Of a stretch of 64,000 nucleotides of DNA, positions 24,416 through 35,315 are shown piece by piece. Below the pieces are notes generated by a model. It ran no database searches. It saw nothing but the letters and a program-made list of their open reading frames with translations, and was not told the origin of the DNA. Position 1 is the stretch's first letter, and every line of letters begins with the position of its first letter. A program made the position numbers and the translations under genes. The stretch is from Sorex araneus (lineage: Eukaryota > Chordata > Mammalia > Eulipotyphla > Soricidae), in NCBI RefSeq assembly GCF_027595985.1, contig NC_073305.1:109822035-109886034 (forward strand). Direction: 5' to 3'.

Positions 24416-24760
24416 TTAAATTTTTGGCAGTTTTATTATAAAGTGATTTAATGTATCCTCTTGGGTTTAATCTGCTTTTTGGACGTGTAAGCTTTAGGAA
24501 TCTTGATATACACCTCTCTATTCTCAGATTTTGGAAGTTTTTAGCCATTATTTATTTAGATAGGTATCTTTCCTCATTTTCTCTTTTCTCCTTCTTGCAT
24601 TCCTATAGTGCAACAACCATTTATTTTGATTGTGTTTTATAATTATTGGAACCTTATTCACTTATTTTACTGTTTATTCTTCATTCTTCTCTTATCCAAT
24701 CATTTTATTTATTTAGAAAGCATTTTATGATCTCAGGAAGAGACCAAGAGTTAAAAATAT

Positions 24761-25769
24761 TTTTTACTTATTTTATTCCCCTCTCTTTTTTCCTTTTTCC
24801 TTCATTGTTAATTTTGTTGTTGATGTTGTTGTTGTGATGACATATGCCTGACTATGGTGCTTGCACGTTTTTACCTGTAGTGTTTGCCAGGAATCACACA
24901 GTCGTTTGCTGTATTTATCATTTGGCTGTGGTGCTCAACAGTGTTTGCATTCACTTAGCCATGGTTCACCTATTCTAGTGACAACATTGATCTTAGACTA
25001 CTCGGGATCCAAAATGGTTAAAAATAAACTTATATTGTTAGTGTTACTTGGCCTATAGAATTTTGTTATGGTAGCCTGAGCTAATAAACTAAACTTAAAC
25101 AAGGGTCATTTTTGAAGTCAGTCTCTGAGATTTATTCTGATCTCAAGAAGACTTCCTAGCTCTATCACTGATTGTTGTAGTGGACTAGTTGAACTATGTT
25201 ATTATTGTCCTTATTGAAGAGAAGCTATTGTTTTTGAGAGTATCCTTAATTTAATAAATAAAATATTAATCTGTCTAATAAGTACAAATCAATTAGGAAA
25301 AACTTGGAAAAAATAGGTAAAAGACATGAACAGATGTATTTAAAAAGGAAATGTGAATAGTTTTCAAACATTGAAATTGTCATCACCACTTATAATCTAA
25401 AAATATTAGAGCTATATATGTAAATCTTACATTTTCATGCTCAAAATTAGCAACCATAAAAAGTGATAATAATTCCAACATTGTTGCAGAGAACACAAAG
25501 TGTTACAACCATCTCTGTATTGACAATGTCTATCAAAAATGGAAAGAAACCGTATCTTTTAGCTACTATATTATACAGATGTCATATGCATGATTATATT
25601 CAGGCAGCTTGCACAAAGAAAGATATATTGGTTGTAAAGGCAAGACACTTCCTCAGTATCAAATATTTATTGCTCAGTGTGTCTACCATACTAGTTGTAA
25701 GCTGTCATGAGAAATATATTAATTATCATTACTTGCAAATGTTATCATACCAACAATTCTTTTATGCTT
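24761..25769. other. Unassigned AT-rich sequence
   Basis: Nothing recognisable; may hide old L1 or SINE debris. Confidence 0.4.
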
Positions 25770-25939
25770 TTATTTTTTGTTGTTTTGGTCAAACACAGTG
25801 GTGCTAGAAGCTACTTCAGGTTTCTTGCTAAATGTTCACTGACAGCAGTGCTTGAGAGACTTGCGGTGCCTTGAATTGAACCCAGGAACTTCTGCATGCA
25901 AAGCATATGCTCCAAACATTTGAACTCTCTCTCTGGTCC
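25770..25939 (-). mobile_element. SOR-type SINE, old
   Basis: Diverged antisense copy ending GAACTCTCTCTCTGGTCCT. Confidence 0.7.
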
Positions 25940-26573
25940 TCATCTCAATAACTCTTGTGTTGAATTTTGTTTTGATTTAAACATCCTTTGGCATGTAACA
26001 CTGACTCGACTCCAGACTATTCAGGCTTGATTTTGTTTTCCCAGCTAAAATTTTTTAACTTCTATTTTTTTTTTACTGTGATATTTTTCTGTTCTAAAAT
26101 ATCCAGCATTCTTTCTCCCATCACTTTGATATGCAGATCTGAGTCTTTTCTAAATCTGACAAATACTCACTTATTGGTTTTGAATATTTTAAGCAGTGGT
26201 AGCAAGCAACCTATTGATCTATCTATTTTAGTTGACTAGATAAGACATACAATAGATTGTTAGAAGTTGGAATCATTTATCCAGACTCAATAGGCTCAAG
26301 CCTATTTGCTGACTTTTGCCACGGACATGCAAGAGATTCCTGTCAATGTGCCAGGATCAAAAATTTTTTTAAAAACATTTCTGACTTTGGAGGTGGCTCT
26401 GTTTGGAAGACAAAACAAATACCATACACAAAATCATATTAACAAACATTTATTGAACTATATTAAAGTTAATTGAAATTAATTGACCCTGGGTGGTGGC
26501 TCCAACTCCAATCCAACTGCTTCCATTTTTGGCCAAAATTCCAGTTTTGGTTCAGAACCCAGCTTGGGTAAGA
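25940..26573. other. Unassigned sequence before the CpG-rich repeat
   Basis: 26485-26570 (CCTGGGTGGTGGCTCC onward) changes composition and may belong to the retroelement that follows. Confidence 0.4.
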
Positions 26574-26697
26574 ACTGTCACTCTCACTGTCATCCCGTTT
26601 CTCATTGATTTGCTCGAGCGGGCACCAGTAATGTCTCCATTTTGAGACCCATTGTTACTGTTTTTGACATATTGAATGCACCATGGGTAGCTTACCA
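26574..26697 (-). mobile_element. RTE-tailed SINE, 5'-truncated
   Basis: Only the tail half is present, antisense. It abuts the CpG-rich repeat that begins at 26.70 kb. Confidence 0.8.
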
Positions 26698-26700
26698 GCC

Positions 26701-27086
26701 TCTCTGGATGCCAAAATGGGTTAGAAGACCTCTGAGATCATAGTCTTTAGGAGCAGAGGGTGTTTTGCGAGCAGCAGCTCTGGATCTTATCTGGGTTGAG
26801 GGCGTGCCAGTAACATCCCCTTCCCATGATCGCCTATGAGCCACAATATTGCAAAGTTCATACCTCTGGGTGGAAGTCTTAGGGGGTGGCTCTCGCCACG
26901 TGGATGATGTCACCGCCGCCATTTTCCCAAGCAGAAAAACAAGGTGGAGAGGGAAAATCCCTCCCCAGGCGGCACATAGTCGTAGTACAGCTCACAGTGC
27001 AGATGCATTTCTGTAAGAAGCCGCTCTGGGTGCCAAAATGGGTTAGAAGACCTCTTGGATCATAGTTGTTAGGAGTAGAGGGTCTC
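26701..27086. repeat. CpG-rich repeat with direct 60-base duplication
   Basis: CTCTGGATGCCAAAATGGG at 26702 recurs as CTCTGGGTGCCAAAATGGG near 27025, each followed by TTAGAAGACCTCT and a GATCATAG block, about 322 bases apart. Between them is CpG-rich sequence with CACCGCCGCCATTTT. LTR, satellite or another composite retroelement; unidentified. Confidence 0.6.
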
Positions 27087-27859
27087 AACACTACTTTACT
27101 TTTATATTTCATTATCTCTCAATGTCTCTTTCTTTCCTCAGTCCTCCCTGGTTCACCCTTTCAACATACTACAATGGTGATCTTTCTAAAACATACATTT
27201 TATGTCTTTCCCTGGATGAAAATTTTCAGTGACATCACAGCAATAAGACAAAGTCAAAGTTTATTGGAATGGAGGGCGATAATCTAATTCTACTGTATTC
27301 AAAAAGACTTCGTACCACTTTATCCAATATGTGCCATATCATTCCCATATAGTGTCTAGAACTGAACAAGTTCTCTGAGTGTTCTCACCAATTTGCCCAT
27401 TTTTTAAAATCTTACAAGTTCTTACTATTATTTCAAAAGGCAAATTATGCATTTTTTCTTCAGTGGAGCTACCTTTGGATAGTAGCTCTATCTACAGACA
27501 GTCCACTCTATCCTTAATCTTTGATTTTTTTTCATTTTATCTTATCCCCAAGATTATGTTGTCTAATGGAAGAGATTTTTCTCACCATCTCCTTTTTAAA
27601 ATCTCAACTATATCAAATAGGTAGAGGCTTTAAAATGTGTTTACTGAACTAAAGTAGTATATCTTTTCTACTTTTATGTTTTTGGAGAATTCTGCATACT
27701 ACTGTATAACTGCTTTTATTAAGTTTCCAATATTTTTCATTCTTGAAGAATAATATATATTTCCATTCATTTTAATCATTTCCGTTAATAGTATTTTAAA
27801 TGGTTCTTTTAGTATTTATTCATTAACTCTATGGTGAATTTTGAAGCTTCTTCATTTAT
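27087..27859. other. Unique AT-rich sequence, no feature seen
   Basis: Nothing recognisable. Confidence 0.45.
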
Positions 27860-28042
27860 TTTATTTTATTTTACTTTTTGTTGCTTTTTGGGTTACACCC
27901 ATCGATGCATAGGGTTTACTCCTGGCTTATGTACTCAGAAATTACTCCTGGAAGTGCTCGTGGGACCATATGATTTGCGGGGAATTGAACCTGGGTCGGC
28001 CTCATGCAAGGCAAATACCTGCTGTGCTATTGCTCCAGCCCC
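27860..28042 (-). mobile_element. SOR-type SINE
   Basis: Antisense copy with a TTTTA-repeat tail and an intact CTATTGCTCCAGCCCC head. Confidence 0.88.
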
Positions 28043-28251
28043 ATCTTTATTTTTTTTTTTACAAGCTCCAACTCTCCTTGCATTCACTCATGAGACAAAA
28101 ATATCCTTTTGAATCATTATTTATTATACTTCATTTTAGTTCTTTATCTCAGATCAAAAGTCTACTTCTTTTTCAAGTAACTTGAATTCAGCTTCTGAGA
28201 AATTTTCTATTTAATATCAAGCAATTAAAAGTACCGCCTCACCTCACCCCC

Positions 28252-28422
28252 CCTGGGCCAGAGAGATAGCTCAATGGCTAAAAAGCATACTTTGCAAGCA
28301 GGAAGCCTGTGTTTGAGTCTTGGCCCAGCATGGTCTCCCAAGAGTGGCCAGGAATAACCATTAGCATCAAAGCAGGAATAGTCTGTGAACATGGGTGGGT
28401 GTGGCCCCAAAACAAATATATA
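28252..28422 (+). mobile_element. SOR-type SINE, old
   Basis: Diverged + copy (GGGCCAGAGAGATAGCTCAATGG), tail CCCCAAAACAAATAT. Confidence 0.75.
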
Positions 28423-29604
28423 TTTTTCCCAGTAATAGCTCTTTCCCTCTGAAATTGACCATCCGATTTATTATTTTGTTTTTCAGTGTAGGTTCATGGT
28501 TTTATGACACATGTAGTTAGTGTTCAGCAATAACTGGATTTAAGTTAGATGTTTTTGATATTTTTCATACGTGTGTGTACACCTCCAAAAAACCCTCGCT
28601 TATTAAAGCAAAGCCCAAAATTAACTAGTATTAAATCATCTTGATATTCCTGCTGAATTGTATTGCTTTTCGTTACTAGTTACTGTGAGGGTGGTTATAA
28701 TCACCCATCATTTTTTAATACCACATTATTCCCTGCCTTCCCAGGATTTGGCAGCAATATTTCAATAATTTACTAATGACTTTCCTTTGGGTCATTAGAA
28801 GAAAAATGGTTCCTGTAGAAAAAATTTGCTAAATAAATGATAGTGCAGAGACATTTTCCTGGAGGCTACAAAGTGACCTATTGAAATACACTAAATTGGT
28901 TCTTCTCCATTAGGACATTCAGATCCTTCTTTTATTTCATTTTGAAATGGAAGAATAAATGAGGAAAAATGTGCTCTGAAATCCTCTGTCCTGCTTTAGA
29001 GCATGTAAATAGCATCATGCACACACAAAAATACCAAGCTATCAGGAGTAAAACAAGTATGATAATTTAGGGTAATTAAATGCTTAAGACAATTCAAATA
29101 GAACTGATGCTAGTAAGCTTTCCTCATTTGAAAGAAATTTTCTTTAAAAAGTTGCAGATTGACATATCTTTACTTTACAGTTAAAAATGTGATATAATAG
29201 TGTGAAATAGTTAAATCTTCAAAAATGTAAGCCTATTTATGCATATGACAGGACAATTTGTGGTTGTTTTAAAATAAGAAACGTGAATAGTACATTTACT
29301 ATGATACCATTCATACAAAAATAGCAGAAACAAAAGTAAAAGACATATACAGAGGGGAAACTGGAAAGATACACACACCAAATTGCACTCAAATGTTCAC
29401 CATTGGAAGCTTTTGTTTTTGTCTGCCTTTTATTGTCTCCCTATTAGGTCATGAACTTCTTTGTGGCCAAATCAAACTCAGGATATCCAGTTAAATTAGA
29501 ATTTCAAATAATTTTTGTTGTTATTGTTGAAACTCATGCTAAAAGTTACATGGGGCATGCTTATATTAAAAAGTAGTTATTGCTTACCTGAAGTTCATTT
29601 TTAA
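28423..29604. other. Repeat-free stretch upstream of TPBG
   Basis: About 1.2 kb with no recognisable lineage-specific repeat; candidate conserved noncoding DNA, unproven. Confidence 0.4.
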
Positions 29605-29815
29605 AATGGAATCCCCATGAGATACATAGTTACAAAGTTGTTCATGATTTGGTTCCAGTCATACAATGCTCTAACACCCATCCCTACACCAGTATATATT
29701 TTCCACCACCACTGTCACTAATTTCCCTTTCACAGCCACCAACCCCTTCTGTCTATGGCAGGCATTCTATCTCTCTCGCTGGGCATTAACTGGTATTTTT
29801 ATGTTTACTTAAAAC
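29605..29815 (-). mobile_element. LINE-1 3' end
   Basis: Antisense: AACACCCATCCCTACACCAG and TTCCACCACCACTGTC. Confidence 0.82.
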
Positions 29816-29989
29816 TTTTTAAAATTTTCTAAATCTGCCAATTCTATCTTAGGGAGACTTTAAAATTATTTATCCTTGGGTTCCTATCACTAACAGTTAT
29901 GTGAGACACAGTAAGTGCATAATAAATGGCAAGATGGAGAGTAATTAAGGAGAGCACAATAATAATTGTTCATTTTGTAAGAGTGATAA

Positions 29990-30390
29990 ATTATCTCAAT
30001 TATCATGGGAAAGCTATCATTATTAAAAATAGTCCTATTTTATAGCATAAGACACAGAGATGTGTGGTAAGTGTGATAGGGTTAGTCACATAGTAAATAG
30101 GTATTTGATGGAGTTAGAAATGAGCCTGAAAACAAACTTCTGGGTCCTGATTCAGAAACCAACTACCAGTTGTGCTTGCAGGGTAGAAGAGAGAGGTAAG
30201 GGAGGACAGAGTTCCTGAGATTTTTGCTTCTGTCTAAACTGAGTGGAGCAGGATTTTGCATAGATTACTTAACCTTGCCTAAAGGTGGAATGTGGGATAT
30301 TTATGAGTCAGACAAATCTGGGCTGATCCCCTCTTTACCACTCACTTAAACAAGTTATATAATTTATTTTTGCCTCAGTTTTTTTCAGTG
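29990..30390. repeat. Two MIR fragments in opposite orientation
   Basis: About 29990-30165 antisense (TAGTCACATAGTAAATAGG) and about 30295-30390 sense (ACTCACTTAAACAAGTTATAT, TGCCTCAGTTTTTTTC). A MIR end may also lie at 29895-29935. Confidence 0.65.
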
Positions 30391-31400
30391 ATAGGTCCTC
30401 CGTAAATATTGATATGAAGAATACAAGTTAGTTTCTCTGAAATGATCAGTACTGGGGAACTTGACAAGTAAAATATTGTCAATGTTACTTATTCAGTTCC
30501 AATTGTTTCATTTGTAAAATGACTAAATAAAAGCAAGATGATGATACTACCAATAAAAGCAAGATGATGATTCAAACTACTGGTATCTCTATTGCCAAGT
30601 TAATTAGGTGGTCAGACGACAATATATATTACCTTTCTGAATTCTATAGTGCTCCTCAGTCTTCTTAACAGTCATTGTTGTTTAGATCAGAACTGCAATT
30701 AATATCATGCTAGAGCACTTCTACACTTTTTTCCTATGAGCAATTAATTTTGTCTTAAAAGCTGTTATACACAAAATTGGCTTTTTTTGGTTTGCAAAGG
30801 TCTACAAATCTTAACACATGTATAAATTTATGTAACTACTATACCACCAGAGTCAATATACAGAATTTTGAGATTCTACCGCTTTTGAGATTCCTTTTTT
30901 TTCAAAGAGTTTCACATTCACATTGCAGAACACATTTAAAAATACGGGGGGGAAAGGATTTAAATAAATCTGCTGAAGATGCAAATTAACAAAACTAGCT
31001 CTTTGCACAAATCTGCAGTTTTTAGCTTCTCCAAGTCATATCTGGGCCAGTATTTTGCTGGTGGCTCTGCAAACTCTCTTCATAAAAGTAATCAGGTATG
31101 AACTTGAAATCTGAGGCATTTCTTCACACTTAAGGAACTTGTCTTGAACAGAAACTTCAGCATTCCTTATTTAATTCTTTTTATAGGACTAAATCTTCAT
31201 ATTTCTCAATTGCGTTTAACCGAATTGTCTTTTTTCACTTTAAAATGAAGAAGCCTGGGAAAGTCAGCACTTTCTCATGGGTTCAGGGCAATTGTTTGAC
31301 AGACTAAGATTAGAGTTATTGAGAGAGCAAGGGCAGGTATTTCAGGACCCCAAGGTTCTGAATGAACGCATCCTCCCAGGAATCAATCATTCAGTCTGTC
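30391..31400. other. TPBG upstream flank
   Basis: No repeat seen from 30400 to the CpG island. Duplicated AATAAAAGCAAGATGATGAT near 30526 and 30552. Confidence 0.45.
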
Positions 31401-31574
31401 TCTTTGTCGCAACTCCGACCACTTCACCTCCCCCACCTTCAGGGTGTCCCCTGAGGCTACAGACTTTGTACCAAACTTCTGTTCTAAGTGGGCAGCCTCC
31501 CTCCTACCCACTGCCCCGCGACCCTCTCTGTTTAAGCGACTCGCGCTGACACCCCGCTGCCACATGTGGTGAGC

Positions 31575-31602
31575 GGGGCGGGTCCGCTTTCCGGGTGACT
31601 CA
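31575..31602 (+). promoter_or_regulatory. GC box and AP-1 consensus upstream of TPBG
   Basis: GGGGCGGG lies at 31575-31582 and a perfect TGACTCA at 31596-31602, at the upstream shoulder of the CpG island. The motif matches are direct; any function is inferred. Confidence 0.4.
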
Positions 31603-32079
31603 CGTTGTTGCTATTTGCCTTTTGTTTCTAGGATGCTTTGGCTGCTGCTTTCCTCCCTCTGCTTTTAATTTTGGGAGGAGAAGAGCTAATGAATCCAGAA
31701 TGAACCTTGTTTCCACGACTCTGTGACTTTTTTTCCCCCCCCTCCTAAAGTTGGCTGTCTCTAGCTTCACAAGTTCCCTAAACTATCCGCGAAGTACGGG
31801 GACGGGGCAGGTGGGCTGCGTTCCTGACACCTTAATCCGAACCGGGCAGACATATCCCTTCGGTAAAGGGAGACTTTCAGAAGCTCCCTTTACAGTCTTC
31901 TGGGCGTCTGGCTGCTGCCACTGTACACTTGCAGCTCATTTCTTTATGCTGCTGCTTCTCGCTGCTTTGTCTGTCACGCCTAGATCGATCACGTTCCTGC
32001 CAGCGGTGCCCGGATCAGGGTGAATTCCACGAGACTCACCAGCGGTTCTGCTCCCGTGCAAGGTAAATTACAGCATGCA

Positions 32080-34360
32080 AAAACGAGGAGCCACCAAGGG
32101 GTGCGGGGCAAAGGGGAGGGGTGGGGATTCCTTACCTCTCCAACCCATCGCTTGTAGACTGCCAAAAGGAGGAGGAGCGCAACCCGGACTTGCCGCCACC
32201 CCCCCCCCCCCCCGCCGGCTCCCCGCCCCCCCCCCCCGCAGCGTCCTTTTGCAAATCTCTCCCGCCGCGCTCCGCCGCGCGGCCAGTCCCTCCACGGCCC
32301 TCCCCTGCCCACGCCCCCACCCCCCGACTGGGTTTTTCTCCCCTTTGCGAAGCTTGGGCCAGGGGCCCGGGTGCGAACAGAACCCAAGACCGCCACACTG
32401 GTGGAACTCGGAGTTGTGCTCGGAGGTGCGCGGGCGGCGTGGGCGCAGAAGGGGCGGCGCCGGGCCCTCCCCACCGGGGCTGGACGGTGCAGTAGGTCTC
32501 CGGGCCCCGCGCCGCTTTGTTCCGGGCCTTTACGGACGACCTCACCCCACTCTGCGATCCCAGGGGCTGGCGGGGGGCGTGGGCTGACGGCGACTGTTGG
32601 AGGGACGTCCTTTCGCCGAGAATCCCCGAGGCGCTAAAAGACATCAAAGGACACTCTGGTAACCCGAAACTTCCCTCTCCTCGGTCTCGGGACGCCGCGG
32701 CCCGGGAGGGAGAAGTTGGGCGGGGAGGAGGCTGGGATTGCGCGCGGAGCCCCACGCGTGCAACGAACCCCGCGGGGTGGGAGGGGACGGGCCAGGGTCT
32801 GGACCGAGGGACACTGGGCACGGGGTTTCGGGACGCGCGCGCACCTCCTCGGTAAGCTTGTCTGGAGGACTGGGGTGGAGAGGGGGCGGCCAGGCCCGTT
32901 TGGGCTTTGCCTAGGACGGTCTTAGGGATGCACGGGGACGAGTTGGCTGGCCGAAGGCAGGGTCCCCTTCGGGAGTTGGGTTGGGGGGGGGGGCTGCAAC
33001 CGGCGCCGAGCCTCTAGCGCCTTTTCTCTCTCGTTTGTCCCAGGTCGTGCAGCGGATCCCCCGCGTGGCGCCAACAAAAGAGGCTGACGGAGGTGCCCTT
33101 CGGGGGGCGGCGACCTGAAAGTGCAGCCGAGGGAGGAGCGCCGAGCGCAGCGCCCCGACCGGACGGAGGGGGACGCGCGTGGGCCGCGCCTTGTTCCGGG
33201 CCCTGCGGCCCCCGAGGCTCCCACGAGGAAAGTTTGCACCCGACGCTTCCGGCCGCCCGCGCCCTCCAGGCCCTGCCCACGGGCGCCGCCCGGGCCCAGC
33301 TCCGGGGACAGTCGTGTCGCGATGCCTGGGGCGTGCGCCCGGGGCCCCGCCGCCGGAGACGGGCGGCTGCGGCTGGCGCGGCTGGCGCTGGTCCTCCTGG
33401 GCTGGGTCTCGTCGTCGTTGCTCCCCTCCTCAGCGTCTTCCTCCACCCCGTCGGGCTCGTTTCTGGCCTCCGCGGGGTCCGCCCCGCCGCCGATGCTGTT
33501 GGGCCAGTGCCCTGCGCGGTGTGAGTGCTCGGAAGCGGCGCGCACGGTCAAGTGCGTGAACCGCAACCTGGAGGAGGTGCCGGCCGACCTGCCCCACTAC
33601 GTGCGCACCCTCTTCCTCACCGGCAATCAGCTGGCGACGCTGCGGCCCGACGCCTTCGCCCGCCACCCCCCGCTGGCCGAGCTGGCCGCGCTCAACCTCA
33701 GCGGCAGCGGGCTGAGGGAGGTGAGCCACGGAGCCTTCCAGCACCTTCCCAGCCTGCGCCAGCTCGACCTCAGCCACAACCCGCTGGTCCACCTGAGCCC
33801 CTGGGCTTTCTCGGGCAGCAATGCCAGTTTCACGGCCGCCAGCCCGCTGATGGACCTGATCCTGAACCACATCGTGCCGCCCGCGGCCCAGATGGAGAAC
33901 CGGAGCTTCGAGGGCATGGTGGCAGCGGCCCTCCGAGCGGGCCAGGCGCTCCGCGGGCTCCGCCGCCTGGAGCTGGCTAGCAACCACTTGCTCTACCTGC
34001 CCCGGGACCTGCTGGCTTCCCTGCCCGACCTTAGGCACCTGGACCTGCGCAACAACACGCTGGTGAGCCTGACTTACGTTTCCTTCCGCAACCTGACACA
34101 CCTGGAGAGCCTCCACCTGGAGGACAACGCCCTCAAGGTCCTGCACAATCGCACCCTGGCCCAGTTGCAAGGCCTGCCGCATGTCAAGGTCTTCCTGGAC
34201 AGCAACCCCTGGGTCTGCGACTGTCAGATGACAGACATGGTGGCCTGGCTCAAGGAGACAGAGGTGGTGCCGGACAAAGCCAGTCTCACGTGCGCGTTCC
34301 CCGAGCAGATGAGGAATCGAGTCCTCTTGGAACTCAACAGCTCGGACCTGAACTGTGACC
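32080..34360. promoter_or_regulatory. CpG island covering TPBG promoter, 5' UTR and most of the CDS
   Basis: Dense CpG and GC content begin near 32080 and fall away abruptly near 34360, inside the CDS. No TATA box stands out, so a dispersed GC-box promoter is likely. Poly-C runs at about 32197-32213 and 32225-32238 could form G-quadruplexes on the - strand. The transcription start is not determinable by eye and probably lies between 32.1 and 32.85 kb. Confidence 0.85.
32852..33043 (+). other. TPBG: Probable 5'-UTR intron of TPBG
   Basis: A donor CTCG|GTAAGC at 32852 pairs with a pyrimidine-rich acceptor ending GTCCCAG at 33043, giving a 192-base intron and leaving 278 bases of 5' UTR before the ATG. 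TPBG in other mammals has noncoding upstream exon sequence and its whole CDS in the last exon. An alternative donor, CAAG|GTAAAT, lies at 32063. Without transcript data this is a prediction. Confidence 0.55.
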
Positions 34361-34587
34361 CGATGCTTCCCCCGTCTCTGCAGACGTCTTATGTCTTCCT
34401 GGGTATTGTTTTAGCCCTGATAGGTGCCATTTTCCTTCTGGTTTTGTATTTGAACCGCAAAGGAATAAAAAAGTGGATGCATAACATTCGAGATGCCTGC
34501 AGGGATCACATGGAAGGTTATCACTACAGATATGAAATCAATGCGGACCCCAGATTAACAAACCTCAGTTCTAACTCTGATGTCTGA
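33322..34587 (+). CDS. TPBG: Trophoblast glycoprotein (5T4 / WAIF1), intact single-exon CDS
   Basis: Type I leucine-rich-repeat membrane glycoprotein of the cell surface. In other mammals it is an oncofetal antigen that dampens canonical Wnt signalling and affects motility. The 421 codons compare with 420 in human. Layout: signal peptide about 1-31; Ser/Pro/Ala-rich linker to 60; LRRNT cap with C63, C67, C69, C78; LRRs about 91-290 (LNLSGSGL, LDLSHNPL, LELASNHL, LDLRNNTL, LHLEDNAL); LRRCT with C299, C301, C324, C345; transmembrane helix about 357-377; 44-residue cytoplasmic tail ending SDV, the PDZ ligand reported to bind GIPC1. The transmembrane and tail region matches human TPBG as I remember it. 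The start ATG has G at -3 and is the first ATG I find in exon 2, although the frame stays open upstream to at least 33121. Sequons are N125, N167, N193, N244, N257, N276 and N339. No frameshift or stop is seen. Confidence 0.97.
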   Translation: MPGACARGPAAGDGRLRLARLALVLLGWVSSSLLPSSASSSTPSGSFLASAGSAPPPMLLGQCPARCECSEAARTVKCVNRNLEEVPADLPHYVRTLFLTGNQLATLRPDAFARHPPLAELAALNLSGSGLREVSHGAFQHLPSLRQLDLSHNPLVHLSPWAFSGSNASFTAASPLMDLILNHIVPPAAQMENRSFEGMVAAALRAGQALRGLRRLELASNHLLYLPRDLLASLPDLRHLDLRNNTLVSLTYVSFRNLTHLESLHLEDNALKVLHNRTLAQLQGLPHVKVFLDSNPWVCDCQMTDMVAWLKETEVVPDKASLTCAFPEQMRNRVLLELNSSDLNCDPMLPPSLQTSYVFLGIVLALIGAIFLLVLYLNRKGIKKWMHNIRDACRDHMEGYHYRYEINADPRLTNLSSNSDV

Positions 34588-35315
34588 GGAGCATTGGAGG
34601 ACAGAGCAAGGACGGCTGTGCATGAGATGTAGGCATAAGCTTTATCCTCTTCTAGGCTTTGTTCCACCTCCATACTCAGCTCTAGACACCACTGACCTTG
34701 CTTGAAAGCTGTGATGGGAATTTGCTCCCTTGTTATGTAAAGTTTCTTAGTGTTGTCTGTTACAGTGAGGCCATGAACAACTGTGTGTAGTGTTTTGCCT
34801 TCTTACTTTTCTCGGAACTCAACAAAAATTGGAGGGATTTTTCCAGTTCAGCATGAACACGGAGTCCTGGCTGTGTCTGGCTGTTTCTTAGTACAGTTCA
34901 GGGGTAATAAGTGTACTCATACAGTTAGCATTCGACAGAAGCTGCCTCAACTTTTATGAGAAAGGTTTCTCGAACTTTATTCATAAATATCATTTTATTC
35001 TCGTGTACCTAAATTGTGGGGAAAATGATTGCATTCCATAAGCTGCCCGCAGACCTTAGCAAGCTCTTCAGAATAACTCCATAGTACATGGGAGCGCCTG
35101 CATCCAAGAGCATGCTTACATGTTACTGTTCTGCATATTACAAAACAAAAACCAAACAGCAATTTGCAGTTTCAGATAACTTCTTTGACAAAGTAAGTTC
35201 CTTTTTTGGATTGCAGTTTATATAAAACTATACCGAAGTTTTTAAATAAACTGCATTGAGATACAGCAGATTAAATTGTTAAAAAAAATTCAATAAAGAT
35301 TCCTAAAAGAATTAC
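34588..35315 (+). other. TPBG: TPBG 3' UTR with polyadenylation signals
   Basis: AU-rich sequence with no repeat insertion follows the stop codon. AATAAA occurs at 35245-35250 and again at 35292-35297. The second is followed 20-40 bases later by a GT-rich stretch typical of a downstream cleavage element, so cleavage near 35310-35320 is the best guess. Confidence 0.7.

Larger units (their letters stand above)
19880..24760 (-). mobile_element. Old LINE-1, long - strand copy, interrupted
   Basis: Successive antisense L1 landmarks in the expected order: 3' region at 19.9-20.2 kb, ORF2 at 20.4-22.3 kb (for example CCCATTTCTTTCTC, ATTACTATAGCTTTATAGTA), the TTAGGTCCATTTGGT region near 23.24 kb, and 5'-type sequence near 24.5 kb. 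The SINEs are later. 22310-22760 is not recognisable as L1 and may be foreign. Confidence 0.75.

Noticed and set aside
32132..32821. 229-codon - strand frame and other 100-170 codon frames in the CpG island
   Set aside because: Pro/Arg/Gly-rich translations of GC-rich promoter DNA with few stops; no homology recognised.
33430..34182. 250-codon antisense frame across TPBG
   Set aside because: Shadow frame of a GC-rich CDS, low complexity, no known domain.
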